Positions 56,701 to 64,000 of a DNA stretch of 64,000 bases are shown piece by piece. The notes under the pieces were generated by a model, which was not told the origin of the DNA, made no database searches, and worked only from the letters and a program-made list of their open reading frames with translations. The stretch is taken from contig NZ_NDFH01000003.1 of assembly GCF_002239585.1 (NCBI RefSeq), positions 1 through 64,000 of the forward strand, in the 5' to 3' direction. The position numbers and the translations under genes are program-made. This DNA is from Psychromonas sp. CD1 (GTDB lineage: Bacteria; Pseudomonadota; Gammaproteobacteria; Enterobacterales; Psychromonadaceae). The first letter of the stretch is position 1. Every line of letters starts with the position of its first letter.

Positions 56701-56877
56701 ATCGCTGTCGGCTCGGTTGTTTTTTTTGGAATGGCTTTCTCAACATTAGTCACCTTATTAGTCATCCCTGCAATGTACCGTTTATTATCAGGAAAAACAC
56801 ATTCACCAGGTTATGTTGAAATGATATTAAATGAAGAGCTTCTAGCTTCAGAAAAAAAGGCTAAAAACGTTTCGTGA
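53764..56877 (+). CDS. RND multidrug efflux transporter (AcrB/MexF-like HAE1 family)
   Basis: Proton-driven inner-membrane pump of 1037 residues, full length. It has 12 membrane helices: TM1 at 10-30, the first large periplasmic loop, TM2-6 with the proton-relay Asp-Asp pair in LVVDDAIVVVENI (about residue 402), a second periplasmic loop, and TM8-12 with LIGMVTKNGILIVEFANQ. The N-terminus WLSDTSVKRPVAAIVLS resembles the VexB/MexF-type pumps paired with two-gene operons lacking an outer-membrane factor. The ATG overlaps the adaptor stop (TAATG). It would use a TolC-like channel encoded elsewhere. Confidence 0.94.
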   Translation: MWLSDTSVKRPVAAIVLSLLLCIFGSISFNKLSIREMPDIESPTVTIMTRYEGASASIMESQVTSIIEDNITGISGIDDLTSVTRNGMSRITITFKLGWDVTEGISDIRDVVAQVQDSLPDEADSPIVSKDNGSGEASLYLNLTSNSMDRTQLTDYARRVLEDRFSLISGVSAVDISGGLDKVMYVKLFPDLMAGRGVTTGDVRIALQQENVENPAGEVRNDTMVMSVRTARLYMTVSDFEYLVIRIAKDGSPIYLKDVAKVYIGAKNENSSYKSNGVINVSLGVIAQSDANPLDVAQAVHAEVRKIQKFLPKGTELVVDYDATVFIDQSIQEVYSTLWMTAGLVILILYIFIGQVKATIIPAITVPVSLISSFIVANYMGYSINLITLMALILAIGLVVDDAIVVVENIFHHIEKGEKPLEAAYKGTREVGFAVIATTLVLVMVFLPISFMDGMVGLLFTEFSVLLATSVLFSALIALTLTPVLCSKILRSKEKPNRFNVLSNKLFIKLESFYRRVLTRVMRLKPFAPLVIVACLLGCYFLISKVPAELAPQEDRGVLFAMIKGAEATSYNRMVANMDIISERLRPLLGKGTIKSFSTQTPAFGGSSGDQTGFVIIILNDWSTRTNSAQQALKIVSDALTNIPDVKIFPMMPGFRGGSSSPVQYVLSGTDYTELQKWAEKLQSLADKSGLIEGLDLDYTEKTPELLVNVDKDRAAELGISVSEISNTLEIMLGGTSETSYIERGEEYDVYLRGDENSFNNEADLSQIYLRSASGELITLDTLARVEEVASANRLSHYKKQKSITLSGNLVEGATLGEALDFLDKQAITLLPKDITIDYSGESKDYKDNQSSILIIFSLALLVAYLVLAAQFESFINPLVVMFTVPMGIFGGILGLIIMGQGFNIYSQIGMIMLIGMVTKNGILIVEFANQLRDRGLALEQAIIEASIRRLRPILMTAFTTLAGSIPLILSTGAGAESRIAVGSVVFFGMAFSTLVTLLVIPAMYRLLSGKTHSPGYVEMILNEELLASEKKAKNVS

Positions 56878-56904
56878 TATGTTCATTTAAAATCTAGTCA
56901 TGCT

Positions 56905-57513
56905 TTAATTTGTTTTTTTATAGAGTTGATATATGACCTGGCCTGTTGATTTTTCTTTGATTAATTCCCATGAGGAAGGCGGTGTAAACAGATCAATTTT
57001 TTTTTCCATTTCAACATAAATCAATGCATTCTTGGCTAAGTAAGCGTTGTTTTCCAGAGCATCACAACAAGGTTGTAATAAAGATTTGTTAAAAGGGGGA
57101 TCAATAAAAACAATATTAAAGGGCTGTGTAGATCTTTGTTGTAAATAAGAAATACTATCTGTTTCAATAACGAGTGCATTTTCAATCTTTAAACTTTGTA
57201 AATTTAGTTTTAATTGTTGGCAAACTTGTTTATCGCGTTCGAGTAAAGTGACACTTTGCGCCGATCGTGATAGTGCTTCAAAGGCTAAACTTCCACTGCC
57301 ACTGAAACAATCGAGACAGCGTGCATTGTGAATATCATACATCAGCCAGTTAAAAAGAGTTTCTTTTGTTCGATTTGTTGTAGGGCGCAAACCTTCGATA
57401 TTAAGCACTGCAAGTTTTTTACCGCGCCACTTTCCTGAAATAAGGCGAATAAACCCGCTTTTTTTTGATTTAATGCTACGATCGTGAGATTTAACTTGAT
57501 GATTTTTACCCAT
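56905..57513 (-). CDS. rsmD: 16S rRNA (guanine966-N2)-methyltransferase RsmD
   Basis: Methylates G966 of 16S rRNA on the 30S subunit. The 202-residue Rossmann methyltransferase has IRLISGKWRGKKL and GLRPTTNRTKETLFNWL at the N-terminus, the SAM loop CLDCFSGSGSLAFEALSR and the catalytic DPPF in IVFIDPPFNKS. In gammaproteobacteria it is divergent from ftsY; here the divergent neighbour at 57606 is an FtsY-like fragment, so the ancestral arrangement is still recognisable. Confidence 0.96.
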   Translation of the reverse strand: MGKNHQVKSHDRSIKSKKSGFIRLISGKWRGKKLAVLNIEGLRPTTNRTKETLFNWLMYDIHNARCLDCFSGSGSLAFEALSRSAQSVTLLERDKQVCQQLKLNLQSLKIENALVIETDSISYLQQRSTQPFNIVFIDPPFNKSLLQPCCDALENNAYLAKNALIYVEMEKKIDLFTPPSSWELIKEKSTGQVIYQLYKKTN

Positions 57514-57605
57514 ATAATTTTTAGTCCGCGCAGATAATGGTAATATAATAAAATAATAACTGCTATTTTAGCAGGTCAGATAGGTTGTGAGTAAGGTTTT
57601 AATTA

Positions 57606-57992
57606 ATGTCAAAGAATAAAGGTCTATTTTCCTGGTTTGGGAAAAAATTAAAAAAAACGTCTACGCAAATAGCCGATGTAGATGAAAAAGCAAAATTATT
57701 TGAAACGCTTAAAAAAGAAGCGTTGCAAAATACGGATGAAAACATTGAAATTGTTTTATTTGATGATCCCGTTGACGTTGCGCGCATTGAAGTTGAGCGT
57801 ATTGAAGCTGAACGTATTGAAGCTGAACGTATTGAAGCTGAACATATTGAAGCTGAACGTATTGAAGCTGAACGTATTGAAGCTGAACGTATTGAAGCTG
57901 AACGTATTGAAGCTGAACGTATTGCTTTAGGCACAGAAATGAATTTGATCCCAGAGGTTGAAGATGTTAAAAATCTTTTTTCATTATTATAA
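57606..57992 (+). CDS. FtsY N-terminal-like fragment with IEAER repeats
   Basis: A 128-residue frame starting [17 protein letters not shown], the amphipathic membrane-targeting start typical of FtsY (the signal recognition particle receptor), followed by an acidic A-domain-like stretch and nine pentapeptide units of IEAER type (residues 61-105). It stops after NLFSLL. The whole NG GTPase domain of about 300 residues is absent, and the 166 bp to rpoH contain no trace of it, of ftsE or of ftsX, which normally fill rsmD-ftsY-ftsE-ftsX-rpoH. AAGG precedes the ATG. It may be a non-functional remnant or a short new protein; a full ftsY must exist elsewhere since the gene is essential. Confidence 0.7.
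   Translation: MSKNKGLFSWFGKKLKKTSTQIADVDEKAKLFETLKKEALQNTDENIEIVLFDDPVDVARIEVERIEAERIEAERIEAEHIEAERIEAERIEAERIEAERIEAERIALGTEMNLIPEVEDVKNLFSLL
57786..57920 (+). repeat. 15-bp minisatellite, nine units
   Basis: Nine tandem 15-bp units with consensus ATTGAAGCTGAACGT, the first and fourth diverged (GAAGTTGAG; AACAT). They encode IEVER, then IEAER units with one IEAEH. The array is in frame, so slippage would change protein length by five residues per unit. The reverse strand is also open across the array, giving a spurious Ser-Ile-Arg-rich frame. Confidence 0.95.
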
Positions 57993-58158
57993 GATATGAC
58001 TTGATTTTTTTAAATAAATGTTTTCCGGTAATCGTAGAGTGTTTTAGATTTAATTTTTGTTCTGGGCTACTTGTTGCATATTAAATGCGAACAGGTATAT
58101 AATTATCAACTAATTTTATGGTGTTACTTGTTCGCAAAATTAAGATATAAGGGGTGAT

Positions 58159-59007
58159 ATGATTAAAAGCATCGATTCAATGAGTTTAGTTCCTCAAGGG
58201 AGCATAGAAGCTTATATTCAGTCGGTAAATAAATTTGCAATGCTTTCTGCCTCAGAAGAAAAAGAATTAGCAGAGCGATTATTTTATGATGGCGACTTAG
58301 ATGCAGCTAAAAAATTAGTGATGTCACACTTGCGTTTTGTTGCTTATGTAGCCAAAAGTTATGCTGGGTATGGTTTAGCACAAGCTGATCTTATCCAAGA
58401 AGGTAATGTTGGTTTGATGAAAGCGGTAAAACGTTTCGACCCAACGGTCGGTGTTCGTTTGGTTTCTTTTGCTGTGCATTGGATCAAAGCTGAAATTCAT
58501 GAGTATGTTATTCGAAATTGGCGTATGGTTAAAATTGCAACAACCAAAGCGCAACGTAAGCTTTTCTTTAATTTACGTAAAGCTAAAAAACGTTTAGGTT
58601 GGTTTAGTAAAGCTGAAGTTGAAAATGTAGCGAATAATTTGAATGTGAGTACTAAAGACGTACTTGAAATGGAATCTCGTTTAAATGGTCACGATTATTC
58701 TTTCGATTTAACTGGAGAGGATGATGATGAAAATTGTTATGCGCCAGTACAATATCTTGAAGATAAGAGTGCAGATGTCGCGTTGTTGGTTGAGGTTGAA
58801 AATTCTCAATCAAATTATAAGAGTAAATTATATTCTGCGTTATCCCTTTTAGATTTACGTAGTCAAGATATTATTAGTAGTCGTTGGTTAAATGAACCTA
58901 AAGCAACATTACATGATTTAGCCTCGCGTTATAGTATCTCTGCTGAGAGAGTTCGGCAACTAGAGGGCAATGCGATTAAAAAGTTACAGGCTAATATGCA
59001 ACTTTAA
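58159..59007 (+). CDS. rpoH: Heat-shock sigma factor RpoH (sigma-32)
   Basis: Directs transcription of chaperone and protease genes. The 282-residue protein has region 2 ([48 protein letters not shown]), the RpoH box [10 protein letters not shown] (about residue 131) used in DnaK/FtsH control, and region 4.2 [25 protein letters not shown] precedes the ATG. Region 2 keeps VHWIKAE, in place of the sigma-70 [10 protein letters not shown]. It is normally downstream of ftsX; here only the ftsY fragment is upstream. Confidence 0.97.
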   Translation: MIKSIDSMSLVPQGSIEAYIQSVNKFAMLSASEEKELAERLFYDGDLDAAKKLVMSHLRFVAYVAKSYAGYGLAQADLIQEGNVGLMKAVKRFDPTVGVRLVSFAVHWIKAEIHEYVIRNWRMVKIATTKAQRKLFFNLRKAKKRLGWFSKAEVENVANNLNVSTKDVLEMESRLNGHDYSFDLTGEDDDENCYAPVQYLEDKSADVALLVEVENSQSNYKSKLYSALSLLDLRSQDIISSRWLNEPKATLHDLASRYSISAERVRQLEGNAIKKLQANMQL

Positions 59008-59011
59008 ATTT

Positions 59012-59041
59012 AAAAAGGTAAGCTAAGTGCTTACCTTTTTT
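59012..59041 (+). terminator. rpoH terminator
   Basis: AAAAAGGTAAGC (59012-59023) and GCTTACCTTTTT (59029-59040) form a perfect 12-bp stem with a 5-nt loop and T-run, directly after the rpoH stop and 24 nt before the next start. Confidence 0.9.
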
Positions 59042-59064
59042 GATCTTAGATCAGGTGTTATAAC

Positions 59065-59889
59065 ATGCCGAAAATAGCAACGTTAGGTCCTCCTAATACA
59101 TTCTCAGATATTGCGACTCAGAAGTTTATTCGAACACAAGATATAGTGTATGAAATACAATATTTTAAGACTTTGTCCGAAACCTTTCAAGCAATAGGCA
59201 CCGATTGTGAATTTGGTGTTTTACCCATAGAAAACTTATCTGAAGGTTATGTGCAAGTTGTTTTAGATAACCTACTTGATACCTCGTTAAGTTTGATTGC
59301 AGAATATTTATTGCCTATCCAGTTTTCCTGTGTGCGTTATGCAGCAAGTGATGTACAAATAACCGATATTTTTGTACAGTTTGTTGCGTATGGTCAGTGC
59401 TCGGAGTTTATTGAGCAGCAGGGTGATGTTTGTGTACATTATGTGCAGAGTAATATGAGCTCTTTAATTGAAGCGCAAAAAAAAGGTAAAGGTGCGGCGG
59501 CTATTGTACCTAAGCATGTGCTTAATACAGAGTCGTCGATGTGTTCATTTGTTGAAAATGTGACTAATTATGAAAACAATCAAACTCGATTTATAGTGCT
59601 GAGTACTGAGCCACTAGTGTATCAAGCTGGATATTGTTATAAAACGACTTTAGTGATTAAAAATGATAATGATTGCCCTGGTGTATTAGGTAATATTATT
59701 AATGCTTTTTCTGCACAAAAAGTGAATCTTACTTCTATCATGTCACGTCCGACCAAATCTCAATTTGGGCAATATCATTTTTTTATTGATATCGATGGAC
59801 ATCAAAAAGATGTGAATATCGCTATTGCGATTTTAAAAATAAAAAAGCAATATGCGATTCATGTTATAGGCTCTTATCGAAAAGCTTAA
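59065..59889 (+). CDS. pheA: Monofunctional prephenate dehydratase with ACT domain
   Basis: Converts prephenate to phenylpyruvate for phenylalanine synthesis. The 274-residue protein has the PDT domain (IATLGPPNTFSDIAT, FGVLPIENLSEGYV, and the catalytic TRF motif in NNQTRFIVL at about residue 173) and a C-terminal ACT domain from about 190 (NDCPGVLGNIINAFSAQKVNLTSI form; SRPTKSQFGQYHFF) that senses phenylalanine. There is no N-terminal chorismate mutase, unlike the enterobacterial P-protein. Chorismate mutase activity could come from TyrA. It diverges noticeably from canonical sequences (for example ENLSEG instead of ENSIEG). Confidence 0.88.
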   Translation: MPKIATLGPPNTFSDIATQKFIRTQDIVYEIQYFKTLSETFQAIGTDCEFGVLPIENLSEGYVQVVLDNLLDTSLSLIAEYLLPIQFSCVRYAASDVQITDIFVQFVAYGQCSEFIEQQGDVCVHYVQSNMSSLIEAQKKGKGAAAIVPKHVLNTESSMCSFVENVTNYENNQTRFIVLSTEPLVYQAGYCYKTTLVIKNDNDCPGVLGNIINAFSAQKVNLTSIMSRPTKSQFGQYHFFIDIDGHQKDVNIAIAILKIKKQYAIHVIGSYRKA

Positions 59890-59923
59890 CTTTTGTTAAG
59901 TTATATTAAAGTACTTCCGTTAA

Positions 59924-61048
59924 CTAAAGTTTTTGAGTGCTTGTCCAAATGGCACTCAATACATCTTGACCCAAAGCAATACTCCTTTCTGCGGACCAGC
60001 CTTGTTTTTTATCTGGATGATTGCGATTATCCTTAAAAGGCATTTCTAAGGTAAAAGATAAGCATTTAAAATGCTCTGCTACCCAGTGTGAAGCAATAGT
60101 TAAATTAGCACAGCCGGGTTTGTTTTTAGTGTAACCGTATTTATCTTGAAATTCAGGAGTGATAGTTAGTAAAGCTTGCCGAAATAGATTTTCTGAGTTA
60201 GCCATCTTTTTATTATAAGATGGAATACCTTCGTTACCCGCTATAAAATTATAGGCAAGTGTTTCATCACCGTGAATATCTAAATACATATCTACACCGA
60301 TTTCCATCATTTTCTTGCGTACAAAAAACACTTCGGGTGAAAGTTGCATCGAGGGTGAACCCCATTCACGGTTTAAATCAACGCCAATACTATTGCAACG
60401 TAAATGGCCTCTAATACCACCATCAGGGTTCATATTGGGCACAATATATAAAACTGCAACATCAAGTAAGGCATGTGCAACCGTGTCAGTTTGACTTAAT
60501 AGGCGTAATAATAGCCCCTCGACAAACCATTCTGCCATCGTTTCTCCTGGGTGTTGACGGGCAGTTATCCAAATGTTTTTTTTTGTTTTACTTGGTCTTC
60601 CAATGCGTAATAGACTGATATTATTATCATCTAAGGTAAGACCTATAGTTTGTAACTGACAATTTGATTGTGTTTGTGCGTAGTGTAGTAAGTCTTGGTG
60701 GCGATCGTATGAATAGGGGGTAAAGTAGGCAAAGTATATAGAGTTATATTTAGGAGCAATGTGAAAACTTAAGGTATCACCATCAAATTTTGTTTTAATA
60801 CGAAACCATTTTTTACGATCGTAAGAAGCAACAACATCATAATCTTGCCAGCCTTGAGAAAAAGCTGATTTTGCTAGGTCTAATATTTTAAATGAATGTT
60901 TTTTTTTAGGCTGACTTTCTAAACGGAAATAAAACCATTGCGATATATCGCTTTGGTTATCGGCAGGGATGCTCAGTTGGATATCATTGGCACATTCTGC
61001 GCTAATTATGTTTATATTTGCACTTTCGAAATTACTAAATATTTTCAT
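59924..61048 (-). CDS. M14 family zinc carboxypeptidase (cytosolic CCP-like)
   Basis: A 374-residue metallocarboxypeptidase. An N-terminal beta-sandwich domain of about 120 residues (SQWFYFRLESQPKK, YDVVASYDRKKWFRI) precedes the M14 catalytic domain. Zinc ligands are visible in RQHPGETMAEW (His, Glu) and later DLNREW and DIHGDE, with the C-terminal catalytic Glu in FTLEMPFKDN. This domain order is that of the CCP/Nna1-like M14 subfamily. I use the ATG at 61048; an in-frame ATG at 61078 adds ten residues. No signal peptide. Natural substrate in bacteria is unknown. Confidence 0.9.
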   Translation of the reverse strand: MKIFSNFESANINIISAECANDIQLSIPADNQSDISQWFYFRLESQPKKKHSFKILDLAKSAFSQGWQDYDVVASYDRKKWFRIKTKFDGDTLSFHIAPKYNSIYFAYFTPYSYDRHQDLLHYAQTQSNCQLQTIGLTLDDNNISLLRIGRPSKTKKNIWITARQHPGETMAEWFVEGLLLRLLSQTDTVAHALLDVAVLYIVPNMNPDGGIRGHLRCNSIGVDLNREWGSPSMQLSPEVFFVRKKMMEIGVDMYLDIHGDETLAYNFIAGNEGIPSYNKKMANSENLFRQALLTITPEFQDKYGYTKNKPGCANLTIASHWVAEHFKCLSFTLEMPFKDNRNHPDKKQGWSAERSIALGQDVLSAIWTSTQKL

Positions 61049-61099
61049 TTTATACTCATTATTAAGGCATTTCGCCATTTAGTATATATTCAACGTTTT

Positions 61100-61297
61100 T
61101 TATACTTTACTCAAACGTGTTACATTTTCTATAAAATCACTTAGATTGTAATTGGTAAAATTTAAGCGTAAGGCGGAAGGTTTATTCTCTGGATCTGGAT
61201 TAAATACAGGACAGGGAACAACTGCTATCCAGTGTTTAATTAGTATTTTAGCCAGTAAAAAAGTATTGCAAGGGAGCCGTGATAAACATATCGCCAT
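61100..61297 (-). pseudogene. C-terminal fragment of a PLP aminotransferase
   Basis: A 65-codon frame whose second half, IAVVPCPVFNPDPENKPSAL followed by RLNFTNYNLSDFIENVTRL, resembles the extreme C-terminus of class I aminotransferases of the 2-aminoadipate/MocR type (pattern: VAVVPGxxF, then LRLNFxN). No cofactor-binding lysine region or start of the gene is present upstream; another frame there gives MFITAPL, suggesting further frameshift decay. It lies just upstream of the M14 gene in the same direction. The recognition is by pattern only. Confidence 0.45.
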
Positions 61298-61575
61298 TAA
61301 CCGAGTTTAGTCTATAAATTTTTGACAGTTTCTTTTTTAATTCAGAAAATAAGACCTGACAACGTTTTTTATAAAGCGATTGTGTTTTTTTGATATAGTT
61401 ATTAAAAATAAGGATGTTGCAGTAAGCTAAGCCGTAATATTAGTATACATAATATTGAACTTTATACTGCGAATATTAAAATAGTATTTCAAATGGTATA
61501 GAATTTACGTCGTGGAGTGCATCAATTTGCAGTATTATAGGCATATTATAAGTATGTCAGAAAAATAGGTAATGG

Positions 61576-62382
61576 ATGTCAGTTAAACATATTTTAATTT
61601 TTGATTCGGGTGTCGGTGGCTTATCAATTTTTGAAGAAATAATAAAAAAAATGGACCAACTCAATTGTTATTATCTTTCTGATAATGCTTATTTTCCTTA
61701 TGGAGAATTAAAAGAGGATGTCTTGATTCAACGGTTACTTTTATTATTAAGTGATTTTATAAAAAAATATCCAGTAGATTTGATAGTGATCGCATGTAAT
61801 TCAGCGAGTACGGTGGCTCTACAAGCTTTACGTGAAAATTTTGATATACCTATCGTGGGAGTTGTTCCTGCTATTAAGCCTGCTTGTCAATTAACAAAAA
61901 ATAATATAATTGGTCTGATAGCGACACCTGCAACGATTGCTCGAGAATATACGTCCTTGTTAATTCATAAATTTGCCTCACAAAAAAAGGTATTAAGCCT
62001 TGCATCAACTGCGTTAGTTAAGCTCTCTGAGCGCAAACTAAGTGTTCAATCGATAAATGAGTGCGTATTACAGCAGCAATTGAGGGCTATTTTTAAAGAA
62101 TGGTTAATATTGCCTGTACGTCCAGATATTTTAGTGCTCGGTTGTACGCATTTTCCACTTTTAAAACAAGAAATTAAAACGTGTTTTGGCGGAAATATTA
62201 AATTAGTGGATTCAGGTGAGGCAATTGCAAAAAGGGTGCAGCAGTTGCTGCCGGTGAGTGGTTTAAAAAAAGAATCTCAACATCATGCTTTTTACACAAA
62301 AAAAAACAGGCAACAATGCGCGCTTGAGCATGCTTTTAAAATTAGGAAGTTTATTTCTTTTTCTTTATTTATTGCGTCATAG
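61576..62382 (+). CDS. murI: Glutamate racemase
   Basis: Makes D-glutamate for peptidoglycan. The 268-residue protein has FDSGVGGLSIFEEI at the N-terminus and the two catalytic cysteines in VIACNSAST (Cys74) and LGCTHFPLL (Cys190). AGG lies close before the ATG. The preceding 280 bp (61298-61575) show no gene; they should contain its promoter. Confidence 0.95.
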   Translation: MSVKHILIFDSGVGGLSIFEEIIKKMDQLNCYYLSDNAYFPYGELKEDVLIQRLLLLLSDFIKKYPVDLIVIACNSASTVALQALRENFDIPIVGVVPAIKPACQLTKNNIIGLIATPATIAREYTSLLIHKFASQKKVLSLASTALVKLSERKLSVQSINECVLQQQLRAIFKEWLILPVRPDILVLGCTHFPLLKQEIKTCFGGNIKLVDSGEAIAKRVQQLLPVSGLKKESQHHAFYTKKNRQQCALEHAFKIRKFISFSLFIAS

Positions 62383-62813
62383 AAATTAATGTGTTTTTTT
62401 GTATCTTCTCTTTGAATATATTATTTTTTTATTAACAGAAATAGATGACAATTAAAACGATACCTAAGTAAAAGTTAGATACAGTTTAATTATTGGTGGT
62501 AGAAAAAGTAAATGCTGTATTTATTGGTAGTGTCATATAGGAAAATTTTATCGAGGCGTGAGCCTTTTCGACGCTAATAAAATACTTTTCTATCTTCCTG
62601 AATTTTTTAGCCTTGATAATCCTTTCGGATGTGTATTTGAGTCGCTGTGCTTAATCGGTTAAACTTAATTCACAAGGTCACATTAATATGTGACAGATGA
62701 CTGGTGGCATGTAATCTATTGATTTGTAGGGTATTAATTAACGAATCTCATAAAGAAAAATGTAAAACTTATTTATATGTGGTTTATTACAAACTAAAAT
62801 AAAGGATCCGTGT
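62383..62813. other. Intergenic region upstream of the HD-domain gene
   Basis: About 430 bp without a supported gene. A 7-bp inverted repeat with 4-bp spacer, GTCACAT-TAAT-ATGTGAC (62677-62694), lies about 120 bp before the next start and could be an operator. It is not a CRP site, because the half-sites are in the opposite order (TCACA...TGTGA). Confidence 0.45.
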
Positions 62814-63407
62814 ATGCAAGATCTCGCTCAGCAATTTGAATTTATTCTTGAAATCGATAAATTAAAGGCAATTTATCGTCAAACTTCCGTACAATGTGAT
62901 AATTCTCGTGCTGAAAATAGTGCTGAGCATAGTTGGCATATTGCGCTCGCAGCACAAATATTAGAAGGGTATGCGGTTGAAAAAATCAATATAGATCGCG
63001 TGATCAAAATGTTATTGATCCATGACATTATTGAAATTGATGCCGGAGATCTTTTTGCATTTTCAGTAGCAAACGAGCATAAATTACAAGCTAAAAAAGA
63101 GTTGGCTGCTGCGCATCGATTATTTTCATTATTACCCAATGTACAGTATCAAGAGATGAAAAATTTATGGTTAGAATTTGAAGATGCAATCTCTGCGGAT
63201 GCATGCTTTGCTAAATCAATCGATAGAATCTTACCTGTACTTTTAAACATTGCAGCACAAGGAGGAAGTTGGTTAAAGCATCAAGTTCGTGCAGAGCAAG
63301 TATTAGCGCGGAATATTTTATTACAGAAAAGCGCACCTAAATTATGGGCATACGTCAGTGATCAAGTTGCAATTGCAGTAAAAAATGGTTGGTTAATCAG
63401 ATCTTAA
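62814..63407 (+). CDS. HD-domain hydrolase (YfbR/HDDC2-like)
   Basis: A 197-residue HD-superfamily metal-dependent phosphohydrolase. The metal-site residues are His39 in ENSAEHSWHIA, His70-Asp71 in LLIHDIIEIDAGD and a later Asp in SADACFAKSIDR. E. coli YfbR and human HDDC2, of similar length and motif pattern, are 5'-deoxynucleotidases, so a nucleotide-phosphate substrate is likely. AAAGGA precedes the ATG. It is isolated between two intergenic gaps. Confidence 0.88.
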   Translation: MQDLAQQFEFILEIDKLKAIYRQTSVQCDNSRAENSAEHSWHIALAAQILEGYAVEKINIDRVIKMLLIHDIIEIDAGDLFAFSVANEHKLQAKKELAAAHRLFSLLPNVQYQEMKNLWLEFEDAISADACFAKSIDRILPVLLNIAAQGGSWLKHQVRAEQVLARNILLQKSAPKLWAYVSDQVAIAVKNGWLIRS

Positions 63408-63581
63408 TATTTTTTTGTGCTGAGTAGTTATTTTTAGTGGTTATTTTGCATAAAAGTTAGTATTTAAATACATGAAATATTCACGTGTAAGATAGCGTTC
63501 TAAATAATATTTATATTAGTATTGGAATAAAAATGTTGCAATAATATTCATTGGTAAGAATTTATTGCAACACCTGTTTAT

Positions 63582-64000
63582 TTAGATCACTAAAGCGGGT
63601 TCTTTATGCTCTAATTTATGCGCTTGTGCAACTTCTAAAAGAGTTATTTTACCTTGAAAAACATTAAGACCATTAAGTAAATGTTTATCTTGTCTAAAGG
63701 CTTCCCTATAACCGAGATCAGCAAGCTTTAAAACATAAGGTAAAGTTGCATTATTCAGTGCTTGTGTAGATGTACGAGCAACAGCTCCCGGCATATTTGC
63801 AACACAATAATGTACAATATCATCAACAATATAAATGGGATTTTCATGTGTGGTTGCATGCGAAGTTTCAAAACATCCGCCTTGATCGATTGCAACATCG
63901 ACAAGGGCAGAGCCTTTTTTCATTTCTTTTATCATCGCTTTAGACACTAGTTTTGGTGCGGCTGCCCCATGGACTAATACTGCGCCAATAACAAGATCTG
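63582..64000 (-). CDS. ald: Alanine dehydrogenase, 3' part (runs off the window)
   Basis: NAD-dependent L-alanine dehydrogenase (alanine to pyruvate and ammonia). Only the C-terminal ~139 residues are in the window; the frame stays open to position 64000. Recognisable stretches are [50 protein letters not shown] and a C-terminal helix ending EPALVI. The usual length is about 370 residues, so roughly 230 lie beyond the edge. It fits the amino acid catabolic genes elsewhere in the window. Confidence 0.95.
   Translation of the reverse strand, partial: DLVIGAVLVHGAAAPKLVSKAMIKEMKKGSALVDVAIDQGGCFETSHATTHENPIYIVDDIVHYCVANMPGAVARTSTQALNNATLPYVLKLADLGYREAFRQDKHLLNGLNVFQGKITLLEVAQAHKLEHKEPALVI

Noticed and set aside
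57786..57920. CRISPR-like array
   Set aside because: Units are 15 bp, directly contiguous without spacers and inside a reading frame.
57599..57934. Minus-strand 111-codon frame rich in Ser-Ile-Arg repeats
   Set aside because: It is the complement of the 15-bp minisatellite; its repeats mirror the IEAER units and it has no family features or ribosome site.
62677..62694. CRP binding site
   Set aside because: The half-sites are in reversed order relative to TGTGA-N6-TCACA, so it does not fit CRP.

Overview
The window is AT-rich chromosomal DNA from a marine gammaproteobacterium. Gene order and families (rpsU-yqeY-dnaG-rpoD, ubiE-ubiJ-ubiB-tat, pepA-holC-valS next to lptFG, kdkA in the LPS core locus, aroF-tyrA convergent with raiA) fit the Vibrio/Shewanella/Psychromonas group. 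Psychromonas or a close relative is my best guess; this is inference and no taxonomic marker such as rRNA is present. No tRNA, rRNA, CRISPR array, complete insertion sequence or prophage was seen.

Layout. 1-4.1 kb, minus strand: arginine deiminase genes arcA-arcC, then the pyrBI operon with a 42-codon leader peptide (pyrL) read through a transcription attenuator. 4.3-7.0 kb: aroF-tyrA, convergent with raiA. 7.1-8.6 kb: aspA. 8.8-13.2 kb: macromolecular synthesis operon. 13.5-20.5 kb: tsaD, then hemB-tatD-tatC-ubiB-ubiJ-ubiE on the minus strand, with tatA and tatB missing and tatC carrying an apparent one-base frameshift at its start. 20.7-22.4 kb: pgi. 22.7-30.4 kb: LPS core/heptose locus (hldD, a glycosyltransferase-deacetylase fusion, an acetyltransferase, waaF, a 5'-truncated GT9 gene, a waaE-like GT2, a DXD glycosyltransferase, kdkA), containing the second copy of a 107-bp repeat also found at the window start. 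30.6-40.1 kb: tkt, a GH2 beta-galactosidase, an amino acid permease, and an opine dehydrogenase with a YfcC-type carrier. 40.3-47.4 kb: valS-holC-pepA and divergent lptFG. 47.6-56.9 kb: periplasmic asparaginase, an RDD protein, a single-chain triple Rid (YjgF/UK114) protein, an EamA exporter and an RND pump with an adaptor lacking a visible membrane anchor. 56.9-64 kb: rsmD, a 128-residue FtsY N-terminal-like fragment with a 15-bp minisatellite where ftsY-ftsE-ftsX normally lie, rpoH, a monofunctional prephenate dehydratase, an M14 carboxypeptidase, an aminotransferase remnant, murI, an HD-domain hydrolase and the 3' part of ald.

Shared themes. Nitrogen and amino acid catabolism recurs: arginine deiminase, aspartase, asparaginase, opine dehydrogenase, alanine dehydrogenase, an imine-deaminase-like Rid protein and an amino acid permease. 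This suits a marine heterotroph living on invertebrate or detrital amino compounds (inference). Several loci show reductive change relative to related gammaproteobacteria: loss of tatAB, loss of the FtsY GTPase domain and ftsEX at the usual site, no argF/arcB between arcC and pyrB, a truncated heptosyltransferase and an aminotransferase scrap. The most unusual items are the triple Rid protein, the ftsY remnant, the tatC lesion and the opine dehydrogenase/YfcC pair.
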